NCBI GenBank assembly: GCA_032622095.1
Contig: CP136068.1
Coordinates: 51,272,443 to 51,336,442, forward strand
DNA: 64,000 nt
From: Siphonodentalium dalli
Taxonomy: Eukaryota; Mollusca; Scaphopoda; Gadilida; Siphonodentaliidae
Reading direction: 5' to 3'
Every line of letters begins with the position of its first letter. The stretch's first letter is position 1. Positions 11,269-21,656 of this stretch are shown piece after piece. The position numbers and the translations under genes were made by a program. The notes beneath the pieces were generated by a model. It searched no databases, was not told where the DNA came from, and worked only from the letters and a program-made list of their open reading frames with translations.

Positions 11269-11410
11269 CGGTGGCTGATTTGCGACATGCACACAACATA
11301 TATTATCTCGAGATCTCGACATAATTATCTCGAGATCTCGAGATAATAACTCGAGATCTCGACATATTATCTCGAGATCTCGACTTAATTATCTCGAGAT
11401 CTCGACATAC
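11269..11410. repeat. Tandem CTCGAGATCTCGAG palindromes, left end of the fold-back element
   Basis: About five units of ATTATCTCGAGATCTCGACAT. Each unit is itself a perfect dyad (CTCGAGATCTCGAG in variants). This kind of subterminal repeat often serves as a transposase-binding array, which is inference here. Confidence 0.7.
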
Positions 11411-11525
11411 CATGCATATTTAAACATCTAATGTAGTGGCAATGTGACAACAACCAAGATGTAACGCGAGCAAGTCGCTCTCTGTCTCTCACTCAAACTG
11501 TCTAATCTTCTCCCCTATCTATCTA

Positions 11526-11530
<5 letters not shown>

Positions 11531-11606
<76 letters not shown>

Positions 11607-11642
11607 CTCGCTCTCTCGCTCTCTCTCTCTCTCTCGTTCTTT
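11531..11642. repeat. (CT)n microsatellite
   Basis: Roughly 110 bp of almost uninterrupted CT dinucleotides. It accounts for most of the length difference between the two arms of the fold-back element and produces meaningless RERE/SLSL frames. Confidence 0.9.
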
Positions 11643-11733
11643 CATGAGTCCCGGTACATACAAATCGACTTGGTTCAAATCCGGGAATCTCGATTGATAA
11701 TCTGGTACTCGGGTCGCTGTCCCTCCATCTCTC

Positions 11734-11779
<46 letters not shown>

Positions 11780-12059
11780 CTCTCCCACTCTCTCTCACCC
11801 TGTCTGTCTGTCTCCCTCGCTACAATGGACTTGGTTCAAATCCGGGAATCGAATCCGGCTTATTCTCGACTGATAATCTGGGACTCTGTGTCTCTGTCTC
11901 TTTCCCACTCTATATCCCTCTGTCTGTATGTATGTCTGTCTGTCTGTCTCTATCTCTCTCTCTCCCTATGTCTGTCGTCTGTCTGTCTCTCTCTCATTCG
12001 CTCATTAACTCCTGATCATATATATATATAAACTTAGGCGCACAAACTGCATGATAAAT

Positions 12060-12417
12060 TAATGGGAATATTGCAGATTTGAATTCATATAGTACCCGTC
12101 TATCAGAATCGGTGCGACTAATTTTTATATTTTAGTCATTTAAGGTCGTATTGACCCTCTCCGCCGGACCCATATACTCCAATATTATAGCGATGTATAG
12201 GGTATTCTGTCTGCTTAGGCGCACAAACTACTGGATAAATTATCCAGTAGTTTGTGCGTCTAAGCTGACAGAATACCATATACATCGCTATAATATTGGA
12301 GTATATGGGTCCGGCGGAAAGGGTCAATACGACCTTAAATGACTAAAATATAAAAATTAGTCGCACCGATTCTGATAGACGGTATTATATGAATTCAAAT
12401 CTGCAATATTCCCATAT
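12060..12417. repeat. Central ~180-bp-arm palindrome of the fold-back element
   Basis: Left and right halves are mirror images around 12239 (core GGATAAATTATCC), with few mismatches out to about 12060 and 12417. Both strands therefore read almost the same 63-codon frame, which I treat as an artefact of symmetry. In single strands this would form a very long hairpin. Confidence 0.85.
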
Positions 12418-12789
12418 AGAGAGAGAGAGAGAGAGAGAGGGGGAGAGGAAGAGAGACAGACAGACAGACAGATAGAGGGAGATAGAGTGGGAAAGAGACA
12501 CAGACACAGAGTCCCAGATTATCAATCGAGAATAAGCCGGATTCGATTCCCGGATTTGAACCAAGTCGATTGGAGCGAGGGAGGCAGACAGAGTGAGAGA
12601 GAGCGTGAGAGAGAATGGGAGAGATGGAGGGACAGAGACCCGAGTCACAGATTATCAATCGAGATTCTCGGATTTGAACCAAGTCGATTTGTATGTACCG
12701 GGACTCGTGGAAGAACGAGAGAGAGAGAGAGAGAGAGAGAGGGGAGAGCGAGAGAGAGAGAGAGAGATATATATATATGGGAGACAGAC

Positions 12790-13068
12790 AGACAGTTTGA
12801 GTGAGAGACAGAGAGCGACTTGCTCGCGTTCCATCTTGGTTGTTGTCACATTGCCACTACATCAGATGTTTAAATATGCTTGTTATGTCGAGATCTCGAG
12901 ATAATTATGTCGAGATCTCGAGATAATTAAGTCGAGATCTCGAGATAATATCTCGAGATCTCGAGATAATTAAGTCGAGATCTCGAGTTATTATCTCGAG
13001 ATCTCGAGATAATTAAGTCGAGATCTCGAGATAATATATGTTGTGTGCATGTCGCAAATCAGCCACCG
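12790..13068. repeat. Tandem CTCGAGATCTCGAG palindromes, right end of the fold-back element
   Basis: About seven units of the same palindrome as at 11269-11410, in mirror arrangement, after the shared TTGTTGTCACATTGCCACTA block and running to the right terminal repeat. Confidence 0.7.
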
Positions 13069-13436
13069 TAGTTTTGGGGGTGTAAAAGCATATAATTGCT
13101 TTTATTAATATTAATTGAAAGTTTATTGCAGCAGCACCAATCGGATACATTGGCTAATTCATTGTTGACATAACTTTGTACTAGTTCGCCATCTTTACCG
13201 CTTTTGAACAGTGTGGTGTCATCGGCATACGATAAAATGTCCATTGTTGTAGAATTTACCATATCATTCACGTGTATTAAAAAAATAATCGGCCCAAGAA
13301 TGGAGCCTTGGGGTACCCCACAGGAGGTATTCATTAGGCTAGAGGTACTTACACTATGTTGCCTCCTCTCATTCAAATAACTATGGAACCATGACATTGC
13401 TACACCCCTGGTCATCGTGGTATTGGTATTATAGGT
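13069..13436 (-). pseudogene. Non-LTR retrotransposon reverse transcriptase, palm domain fragment
   Basis: The minus strand encodes GVAMSWFHSYLNERRQ, then CGVPQGSILGPIIFLIHVND and the catalytic LSYADDTTLF motif, then KLSININKSNYMLL. This is the reverse transcriptase palm of a non-LTR element. The frame stops just inside the fold-back element (a TGA within its GGTGGCTGA end). Its continuation is at 10612-11268. Upstream the coding abuts the 50-bp satellite near 13440, so the element is 5' truncated there, as is common for target-primed insertions. The satellite translation adds spurious N-terminal residues to the open frame. Confidence 0.85.
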
Positions 13437-13444
13437 ATTATAGC

Positions 13445-16010
13445 CTTTGATATGATATTTAACAACCAGTTGTCCGTATCCCAACATACGGCCCAGAGGG
13501 GAGATATTTAACAACCAATGGTCCGTATCCCTACCTACGGCCCATGCAGAGGGGAGATATTTAACAACCAATGGTCCGTATCACAATCTACGGCCCTGAT
13601 GGAAGATATTTAACAACCAATGGTCCGTATCCCAAATCTAAGGCCCTGGGGGGGGGGGGGTATTTAACAACCAATGGTCCGTATCACAAATACGGTCCGT
13701 ATCCCAACCTACGGCCCTGATGGGAGGCATCTAACCACAAATGGTCCGTATCCCAAACATACGGCCATGAAGGGAGATATTTAACAACCGATGGTCCGTG
13801 TCGAAAATCTATGGCCCTGGTGGGAGATACTTAACAACCGATGGTCCGTATCCCAAATATACGGCCCTCAGGGGGGATATTTAACAACCAATGGTCCGTA
13901 TCACATATATACGGCCCTGAGTTGAGATATTTAACAACCAATGTTAACCATGAGGGGAGGTATTTACCAACCAATGGTCCGTATCCCAACTTACGGACCT
14001 GAGGGGAGATATTTAACAACCAATGGTCCGTATCCCAACCTACGGCCCTGAAGGGAGGTATTTAACAACCAATGGTCCGTGTCACAAATCCACGGTCCCG
14101 AGGGAAGATATTTACAACCAATGGATCTTATCACAAACATACGGCCCTGATGGGAGATATTTAACAACCATTGTCTGTATCACAAATACACGCCCAGAGG
14201 GGAGATATTTAACAACCAATGGTCTGTATCACAAATATACGCCCAGATGGGAGATATTTAACAACCAATGGTCCATGTCACAAATCTACTGCCCTGAGGG
14301 GAGATATTTAACAACAAATGGTCCGTATCCCAAATATACGGCCCTGATGGGGGATATTTAACAACCAATGGTCCGTATCCCAAATCTACGGCCCTGATGG
14401 GAGATATTTAACAACCAATGGTCCGTATCCCAAATCTATGGCCCTTATTGGAGATATTTAATAACCGATGGTCCTTATCACAAATCTATTGCACTGAGCG
14501 GAGATATTTAACAACCAATGGTCCCTATCACAAATATACGGCCCTGATGTGAGTTATTTAACAACCAACGGTCCGTATCCTAACCTATGGACCTGAGGGG
14601 AGATATTTAACAACCAATGGTCCGTATCCCAACCTACGGCCCAGAGGGGAGATATTTAACAACCAATGGTTCGTATCACAAATATACGGCCCTGAGGGCA
14701 GGTGTTTAATAACAAATGGTCCGTATTTCCAACCTACGGACCTGATGGGAGATATTTAACAACCAAAGGTCCGTATCCCAACCTACGGGCCTGAGGGGAG
14801 ATATTTAACAACCAATGTTAACCATGAGGGGAGGTATTTAACAACCAATGGTCCGTATCCCAAACTAGCTACGGACCTGAGGGGAGATATTTAACAACAT
14901 TGATCCGTATCCCAACCTACGGCCATGAGGGGAGGTATTTAACAACCAATGGTCCGTATCACAACCTACGGACCTGAGGGGGAGATATTTAACAACATAT
15001 TGATCCGTATCCCAAATCTACTGCCCTGAGTGGAGATATTTACAGCCAATGGATCGTATCACAAGTATACGGCCATCGAGGGAGTTTTTTTTTTAACAAC
15101 CAATGGTCCGTATGCCCTGAGGGGAGATATCTAACAACCAATGGTCTGTATCCCAACCTACGGACCTGGGGGGATATCTAACAACCAATGGTCCGTATCC
15201 CAACCTACGGCCCTGAGGGGAGATATTTAACCACAAATGGTCAGTATCCCAACCTACGGCCCTGAGGGGAGGCACGTAACAACCACTGGTCCGTATCCTA
15301 AACATATGGCCATGAGGGAGATATTTAATAACCGATTATCCGTATCACAGCTAGGCATATATACGGTCTTGCATGATGGGAGATATTTAACAACAATGGG
15401 TCCGTATCACAAACATACGGCCCTGGTGGGAGATATTTAACAACCAATGGTCCTTATCACAAACATACGGCCCTGAGGGGAGATATTTAATAACCGATGG
15501 TCCGTGTCACAAACATATACGGTCTTGAGTGGAGATATATATAAAAAAACCACGTACACGTATCGCAAACATACGGCCCTGATGGGAGATATTTAAAAAC
15601 CAATGGTCCGTATCACAAAACATTGTATAGTACGGCCCTGGTCCGTATCACAAACCTATACGGCACTGAGGGGAGATATTTAACAACCAGTGGTACGTAT
15701 CACAAATATACGGCCCTGATGGCTCCGAGATATTTAAAAACCAACGGTTCGCAGGCCTACATCCCAAACATACGGCCCTGGTGGGAGATATATTTAACAA
15801 CCAATGGTCCGTATCATAAATATACGGCCCTGAGGGGAGATATTTAACAACCAATGGTCCATATCGCCATGATCCTATGGCCCCGAGGGGAGATATTTAA
15901 CAACCAATGATCCGTATCACCAATATACGGCCCTGAGAGGAGATATTTAACAACCAATAGGCATAATGGTCCGTATCACAAATATAGGCCTACGCCCGTG
16001 GAAAGGGATA
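13445..16010 (+). repeat. 50-bp satellite array, right block
   Basis: About 50 tandem units of the same ~50-bp monomer as at 3075-4200, in the opposite strand orientation, with 5-15% variation between units. It spans the end of the right arm (14865) without interruption, so this is probably the native array and the left block a transposed portion. One G11 expansion occurs near 13650. Confidence 0.85.
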
Positions 16011-17299
16011 TCTGTCGAAATAATTTCTGCTAATTTAAAGACATAGGCCTAGTACCATGTACCAAAACTATACATGTGATATATTTGATGAATTCTAAAG
16101 AGTCACAAATTAACTATCAAACTCAATTTGTTGTCCTACTTGGGTGATTATATATATAGGCCTAGCCATTGACTCAATGCGTTAACGTTCAACGCCCATG
16201 GTGCGTCACTGTGGCATTTATACATATACTAGCAGGGTTACCCGGCGTTGCCCAGGTTAATGTATGCTGTGGATATTTGTTGGGAATAGAGAATGCTCTT
16301 GCTTAAAGTGTTATACGTTTTCTCATAAATTGTATATTCAAATAGCATCACAAAACATGATTATTACAATCATGGAATATAAGTAGTGGCTCACCTTGTC
16401 AATTGTCATTCTGTTTATCACGATTAATCTGTCCACCAATAATGAAGTATTTATTTATTTACAACTGCGTATACATTAGACGTTATAATATGATACATGA
16501 ACATCATAAACACATTAGTTCGATAAAAGATGATAATTGGGTTTTACATATTGAGATGTATCAATCAATCTAGTGGGTTGGACTAAGATCTCGAGGACAC
16601 CTGGCTATCATATCTCCATGAAGATACAGATGTTTCAAAGAAATTTCCAGGTGCTCCTCTGTTCATGGTGCTATATATTGGCTAAATATTCTTAGTTTAA
16701 ACAAAATGTTGCTGCGCACATATATCAGCTACATGTGACAGGCACAGAGCGAGATTTTGAGTTGTTTATGTCAGTCGATGAGTCTGTTCTAAAACCATTG
16801 TCAGATGTCAGTATTGGTAGGATCCTGAAAAGTCTTGTGCTACTAACTGCATTTTCTTGTATATCAGAAGAAACTATATTTGACTGCACACTGTGACCAC
16901 TATTTTTGAACAGGCCTTCCATATCTCTTGACAAATTGTAACTTTTTGTGGAAACTGTATTGAATGGAACAGACTAAATTTTGTTATTATATATATGCAA
17001 TCCTCTGACGGTTCGATGTCTCTCAGTTTGCACGAATATATGTATCTCTTCAATAGAATGATAAATATACGTTTAATGATTCTTCTAGTTATCTCTTTTT
17101 GCTAGCTCATTGTGTGAATGCCTTGATTGCCATTCCCATATAAATATGACTGTTAAGAAGATATAATTGTTCAAGTGACTCATGTGGGTCACCATATGTC
17201 GGGATTGTGAAATGTGAACGCCCAACTACTTAAAATGATATGGAGATGGCCTGGTGACTGTGTATAACTTATATGTGGATATCGGCGAATAGCAATCTT

Positions 17300-18900
17300 A
17301 TCAATGATAGTGCATATCCGCTCGCCATCCGTGACGCAAACGACACCAAATGTGATTTAATTCATGGTATAGCATTAGAGAAAAACGTGTATGAATTTGG
17401 TGGAATTTGGTTTATTAAATCAATTGTTGATGCAACGCTGACTCGAACAACGCCATATTGCGAAGGTGAGTATGTATTCGTTTGGTGGAAATCAGCGACA
17501 AAACTATTTCACCATATTTTTTAAATTTCCCCTCCCACCAACAGCGTCATTTTAGAAAATTTTAACCCGCACCATTGTCTTCCTTGTAAAAAGTTACCCC
17601 TCTTAGAACGCCTTGGTGCCATCTCGATTGTACCGTGTGAAGTTATATATAGAATGCACACAGACAGACAAAAAGACAGACAGACAGCACGATTTTATTT
17701 CTTGTATCATTTGAGAAGAACGTGTCTGAATTTGATGGTAATTGGTACTAAAAATATTTTGTATCAGTTTTGGTGACCCTCCCGTCCCTGTTTCGGACTC
17801 AAACTGCACACACTAAGTATAGAAATTCGTATCAAATTTAAGGTTCCCATATCTCTCACCCATAGGGCACCAATTTGGTGTATCTAAACCACACGATAAG
17901 ATTCCTCGTATCACGGAGAAGAATATGTATCAATCTGGTGGAAATCGGCACTAAACATATAGATATATTTTTTTGTGTCCCTCTCATCTATATACACCAC
18001 TGACTTGAATGGCCCCACTTGTGACACCCTTAAACCACACGATTACACTCCTGATATCATGGAGATGATTGTTTATAAGTTTGGTGATAATCGGCGACTA
18101 AACAATTGTTTTATCAAATTTGGTGGCAATCCCTCCCCTCTCCATCTCCCACCAAACAGAACCACTATGGCGTGTTTAAATCACGATTAGATTCCTCGTA
18201 TCATGGATAAGAACGTGTATCAATTTGGTGGAAATTGGCGCTAAAACAATTGTGCATCAATTTTGGTGCCCCTGTCCCTTTCAATGCAACACTGACACGA
18301 ATGAGGCCACATTTGACAGATAAAAGCCACACCATTAGACTCCTCATACCATGGGGATGATTTTGTATAAGTGTGGTGGCAATCGGCGACTTATTATCAA
18401 AGTTAGTGCCCACCCCCTCCCAATCTCTCATCCAAAAACAACAATTTGGCGTTGTTAAATCTCACAATTAGATTCCTTGTATCATGAAGAAGAATATATA
18501 TCAATTTGGTGGAAATCGGCGCTAAAATTAGTTTTATCAATTTTGGTGCCCCTCTCCCCTTCCGTTCATTCCTGACTCAAACGACGCCACTTTTGACATA
18601 TTTAAACCACACCGTTGGATTCTTCATATCATGGGGATGATTATTTGTAAGTTTCGTGGCAATCGTCGACAGAAAAAAAATCTCCCCCCCCTTCCGGGCA
18701 CCCCTGGCGCGAACGGCGCGACTTTTGCCATATTTAAACCACGCCATTAGATTCCTCATATTATGGGGATGATTATATATAAGTTCGGTGGCAATCGGCG
18801 ACAGATTTGTTTTTCTGCCCCTCCCCCTTTTCTGCCCCTGACAACAACGGCGTCACTTTAGAAAATTCTAACCCCGACCATTATCTTTCTCACAAAAAGC
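17300..18900. repeat. Diverged core repeats of the 2.8-kb Helitron
   Basis: Five or six units, each with a phrase like CGTATCATGGAGAAGAA, then TTTGGTGGAAATCGGCGCTA, then TTTTGGTGCCCCTCCC. Units differ considerably, so this is an old internal expansion. Confidence 0.65.
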
Positions 18901-18957
18901 TACTCCTAGTAGACCCCTTTGGCATCATCTAGATGGTCCCCTGTGAATTTCTATAGA

Positions 18958-18959
18958 AC

Positions 18960-19006
<47 letters not shown>
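18958..19006. repeat. (CAGA)n microsatellite at the Helitron 5' end
   Basis: About twelve CAGA units. Similar CTGT/CAGA tracts occur at the same place in the other Helitrons of this window, so the microsatellite belongs to the element structure. Confidence 0.85.
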
Positions 19007-19050
19007 TTCGCAAATATAGATATAGATAAGCGAATGGCCATATATATAGA

Positions 19051-19771
19051 CTAGAAGGTGACCCGACTTTGTCCGGGCTTTGACCTTGAATTGACCATTT
19101 TGAAGGTCAAGGTCAGTTGGGGTAACGATTTGACCCGTCCAAAACACTGCCCGGACAAAAGTACACGTCAAAATCCATCCTGTTTTACCCGATTTGACCT
19201 TGAATTGGTCATTTTGAAGGTCAGGTCGGGGTCACGATTGGACCCGTCCAAAACACTCAGTGGACAAAAGTAACCCTATGTATAGAATTTCGTCGAAATC
19301 CCATCAAAATTGGCGATTTGACCTTGAATTGACCCGATTTCAAGGTCAAGGTCACGTCGCACGGGCAAATGAATATGCTTATGAGACTCCCCATACGAAA
19401 GTACCCCCACATACAACGTTTCATCGAAATCCCGTGATATTCGGGCGTTTGACCTTGAAATGACCCGATTTCAAGGTCAAGGTCACGTCGCACGGGCAAA
19501 TTAATAGGTTTATGCCACTCCCCGGCCGAATGTACCCCCACATACCAAGTTTCATCGAAATCCCGTGATATTCGGGCGTTTGACCTTGAAATGACCCGAT
19601 TTCAAGGTCAAAGTCACGTCGTACGGACAAATTAATAGGCCTATGTCACTCCCCGGCCGAAAATACCCCCACATACCAAGTTTCATCAAAATCGGCTCGG
19701 TCGTTTTCGAGTCCATCGATTACAGACAGACAGACAGACAGACACACAGATATTCCAAAATATATAATAGA
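19051..19771 (-). mobile_element. Short non-autonomous Helitron with CAAGGTCA core repeats (right arm)
   Basis: Mirror copy of 2093-2813, same ends and internal repeats. It carries a few substitutions relative to its twin. Confidence 0.65.
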
Positions 19772-20277
19772 CTAGCCGATGAGCCCGACGTTGTCCGGGC
19801 TATTCATCCGGGCTATTCAAAAACCAAATTTCAAGTCGATCGCTCTACCCGTTTCCGAGATCTGGTCTGCGCATGCGCGAAGCTGGCGTCGCACGGGCTC
19901 GGCGACCCGATAAAATTCGTATCCGGGGCAAGATACATTCACATACCAAATTTCAAGTCGATAGCTCCACCCGTTTCCGAGATCTCGTCTGCGCATGCGC
20001 GAAGCTGGTGTCGCACGGGCGACCCGATAAAATTCGCATCCGGGGCAAGATACATTCACATAGCAAATTTCAAGTCGATAGCTCCACCCGTTTCCGAGAT
20101 CTCGTCTGCGCATGCGCGAAGCGGGCGCCGCACGGGCTCGCCAATACGACAACGACGACCGCCTGGTCAAACTACACTCACGTACCAAGTTTCGTCCCGA
20201 TCGGTCAAGAATCGTAGATTTGTATTAATGACAGACAAACATACATACAGACAGAGGTCTTCAAAATATATATGAGA
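19772..20277 (-). mobile_element. Short non-autonomous Helitron with core repeats (right arm)
   Basis: Mirror copy of 1587-2092. Its 5' terminus at 20277, next to an A on the minus strand, is also the outer limit of the inverted repeat. Confidence 0.65.
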
Positions 20278-20278
20278 T

Positions 20279-21548
20279 GACACATTTAACATACTAGAAT
20301 CTAATGAACTTCGTACACAAGTAATTCAAATTTTGACCTGGAAAGCACGATAAACTCGTTAAAAGACTCTAGTTGTGGCCGGCTACGGTGACATGATTGG
20401 GAGACTGAGCTAGAGCCCGAAGCCGCCATCGCACGCCGCCGCCGCAAGCCATATTGGCCACAAGCCGCCGCCAGCCATATTATATCTAACGCCAGCCACA
20501 TTTAAAAATCTCCGCCGCCGGAATTGTAAAATGGCTGAGCCGTGTGCATGTGCTTATATGTCAAGTGCAACTGTACTGTGAATCGCAAAGAACTAAACCG
20601 CATTGCCTAATATTGGCATACTCGCATGCATGGACACGGCATGGTTGTTATATTATCAGAACACATGGCCCCTTAATGTGGAATAGACTATCCCAATGCA
20701 CGCTTTCATATAACTGAATGGGCGCATCCATTCGGTATTCAAAGGGTTAAAATATAAATTGTTTATATCGACCACACCCAGTCTCAGACATCATGCACTG
20801 GCATATTTGTCAATATATACACACAAGAATAGAATAGTTTGAAATATTATATATCATTACTATCGGGTTCATCATTCAATGATGCATGCATATATCGCAA
20901 GATGCCGGGCAGTGATGCGGATAGCAGTCTGAAGTCGACAGAAGTCCCAATGTAACTACTGATACCGATTAGATGGGAAACTACATAGTATATCCATGCC
21001 AGCCCTTCTATTCGTGAAATTTCGCCATAATGGAAAAGCCCAACATCAAAAGATTACGTGTGGTCTGGAATTCTACGGGTTCACCACAAACGCTAAAAAC
21101 GGCGTCTATAACCGGTAACAGGGTATTAGGAACATTTCGGAAACGAAAATACGTTGAATGATAACATCTCAGCCGGCTGAGCCGCCATATTTCGTCAGCC
21201 ACGAACGTCGCGACTGAGCTAACCAGCCACGAAAATCGGTTGAGCCAGCCATGAAAACTATTCAGTTGTCGTGGCTTCGGGGTCTAGGAGACTCGGCGAG
21301 ATTAACAATATTTCTGGCCATGCAATATCCCAGTTAGCCAATTAGGTCCCAGTTTACCAAACTGGAGGTCCTATTTAGCCTATTCTAGGTCACAGTGTGT
21401 TGGTTATCATCTAAACCATCTACCGGACATGCTATCGCAGTTTTGCGAGTTTTGCCAAAATTTTGCGTGTTGGAAGTTTGGGTCGAATAAAATTGGGCCG
21501 AAGTTGAATTTTTGCAACGCCCCCTTCCGGCTGAACCGGAAATCCAAG
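20279..21548. other. Region upstream of the AKAP9-like gene, no gene recognised
   Basis: The stretch contains GCC/GGC-rich blocks (20400-20520) and repeated AGCCAGCCA phrases (21170-21260) of unknown origin. The last ~100 bases have CTTCCGG and CCGGAAAT (ETS-type sites) and CCAAGATGG (YY1-like), typical of TATA-less housekeeping promoters. The transcription start is probably in this interval, but that is inference. Confidence 0.35.
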
Positions 21549-21556
21549 ATGGATGC
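21525..21556 (+). promoter_or_regulatory. Possible ETS/YY1-type core promoter elements
   Basis: TTCCGG, CCGGAAAT and CCAAGATGG lie within 32 bases, about 55-85 bases upstream of the first AKAP9-like codon. These motifs often mark start sites of ubiquitously expressed animal genes. No TATA box is evident. This is a motif match only. Confidence 0.3.
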
Positions 21557-21590
21557 CGCTGAGAAACCGACGCAATTTTTTGCAATATGA
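21549..21590 (+). CDS. Upstream open reading frame (13 codons)
   Basis: ATG GAT GCC GCT GAG starts a 13-codon frame that ends TGA 18 bases before the main start codon. If the mRNA begins upstream it would be translated first and could dampen initiation at 21609. Its first residues (MDAAE) resemble those of the main protein (MDAEE), perhaps from a local duplication or by chance. Real only if the 5' end of the mRNA includes it. Confidence 0.3.
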   Translation: MDAAEKPTQFFAI

Positions 21591-21608
21591 TTACTGGAAT
21601 ATCTCATA

Positions 21609-21656
21609 ATGGATGCAGAGGAAAGAAACAAGAAGCTTAGGGCAGGCAAAGAAAAG
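21609..21656 (+). CDS. AKAP9/pericentrin-like gene, coding exon 1
   Basis: Sixteen codons, MDAEERNKKLRAGKEK, followed by the donor GTAAGG. The sequence matches the conserved N-terminus of AKAP9 and pericentrin, and the intron falls in phase 0 just before the KLA-FR segment that resumes 13.8 kb downstream. The ATG is preceded by a stop in the uORF and has a purine at -3 (ATAATGG), an acceptable context. It is too short to be found by ORF length and was located by searching for the missing start of exon 2. Confidence 0.85.

Larger units (their letters stand above)
11269..13068. mobile_element. 1.8-kb fold-back (palindromic) DNA element in a reverse transcriptase gene
   Basis: The ends are CGGTGGCTGATTTGCGACAT and its complement, directly flanked by TA on both sides (11267-11268 and 13069-13070), as for Tc1/mariner-type insertion. 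Inward of each end lie several head-to-tail palindromic units TCTCGAGATCTCGACATAAT. Then come a shared block (TGTAGTGGCAATGTGACAAC), CT/GA and CTGT microsatellites with repeated GGTTCAAATCCGGGAAT blocks, and a near-perfect central palindrome centred at 12239. The whole element folds on itself. It carries no transposase, so it would need one in trans. A half-copy lies at 26972-27830. Confidence 0.75.
16229..19026 (-). mobile_element. 2.8-kb non-autonomous Helitron inserted in the right arm only
   Basis: On the minus strand it runs from TCTATATC (19026), next to a CTGT microsatellite, to CCCTGCTAG (16229). A hairpin of CCTGG-GCAACG-CCGGG ends 12 nt before CTAG. The left arm gives the empty site: the same flanks meet at ACATATATAAGCG with nothing between, and insertion produced no duplication. 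The site is A|T, and the length equals the arm shift exactly (2,798). This is the diagnostic pattern of canonical Helitrons. Between about 17300 and 18900 there are five or six diverged ~250-bp core repeats with GGTGGAAATCGGCG and TTTTGGTGCCCC. No Rep or helicase. Confidence 0.85.
14865..20277 (-). mobile_element. Right arm of the large inverted repeat (probable donor copy)
   Basis: Minus-strand counterpart of 1587-4199: it starts TC at 20277 after A and reaches CTAG (14868-14865) followed by T. It has one 2,798-bp insertion at 16229-19026 that the left arm lacks; without it the arm is 2,615 bp. Substitutions relative to the left arm are sparse. For example, a 210-codon repeat frame differs at two residues. 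Independent substitutions and the arm-specific insertion argue against a simple assembly fold-back. Confidence 0.75.

Noticed and set aside
11670-11690. GGTTCAAATCC resembling a tRNA B box (also at 11830, 27344 and 27466)
   Set aside because: No A box, acceptor stem or anticodon arm at the right distance. It is part of the repeated block of the fold-back element.
11523-11798. Arg-Glu and Ser-Leu repeat proteins around 11523-12850 and 27006-27434
   Set aside because: They are translations of CT/GA microsatellites.
12136-12342. Nearly identical 63-residue frames on both strands
   Set aside because: This is an automatic consequence of the central palindrome.
12979-13571. Satellite-derived N-terminus (MVVKYLPS) fused to the reverse transcriptase frame
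   Set aside because: The 50-bp satellite happens to be open in that frame; the retroelement coding starts only near 13436.
1586-20278. Assembly artefact as the sole explanation of the inverted arms
   Set aside because: The arms differ by substitutions, a small indel and a 2.8-kb element, and both ends fall on Helitron signatures. Long-read confirmation is still desirable.
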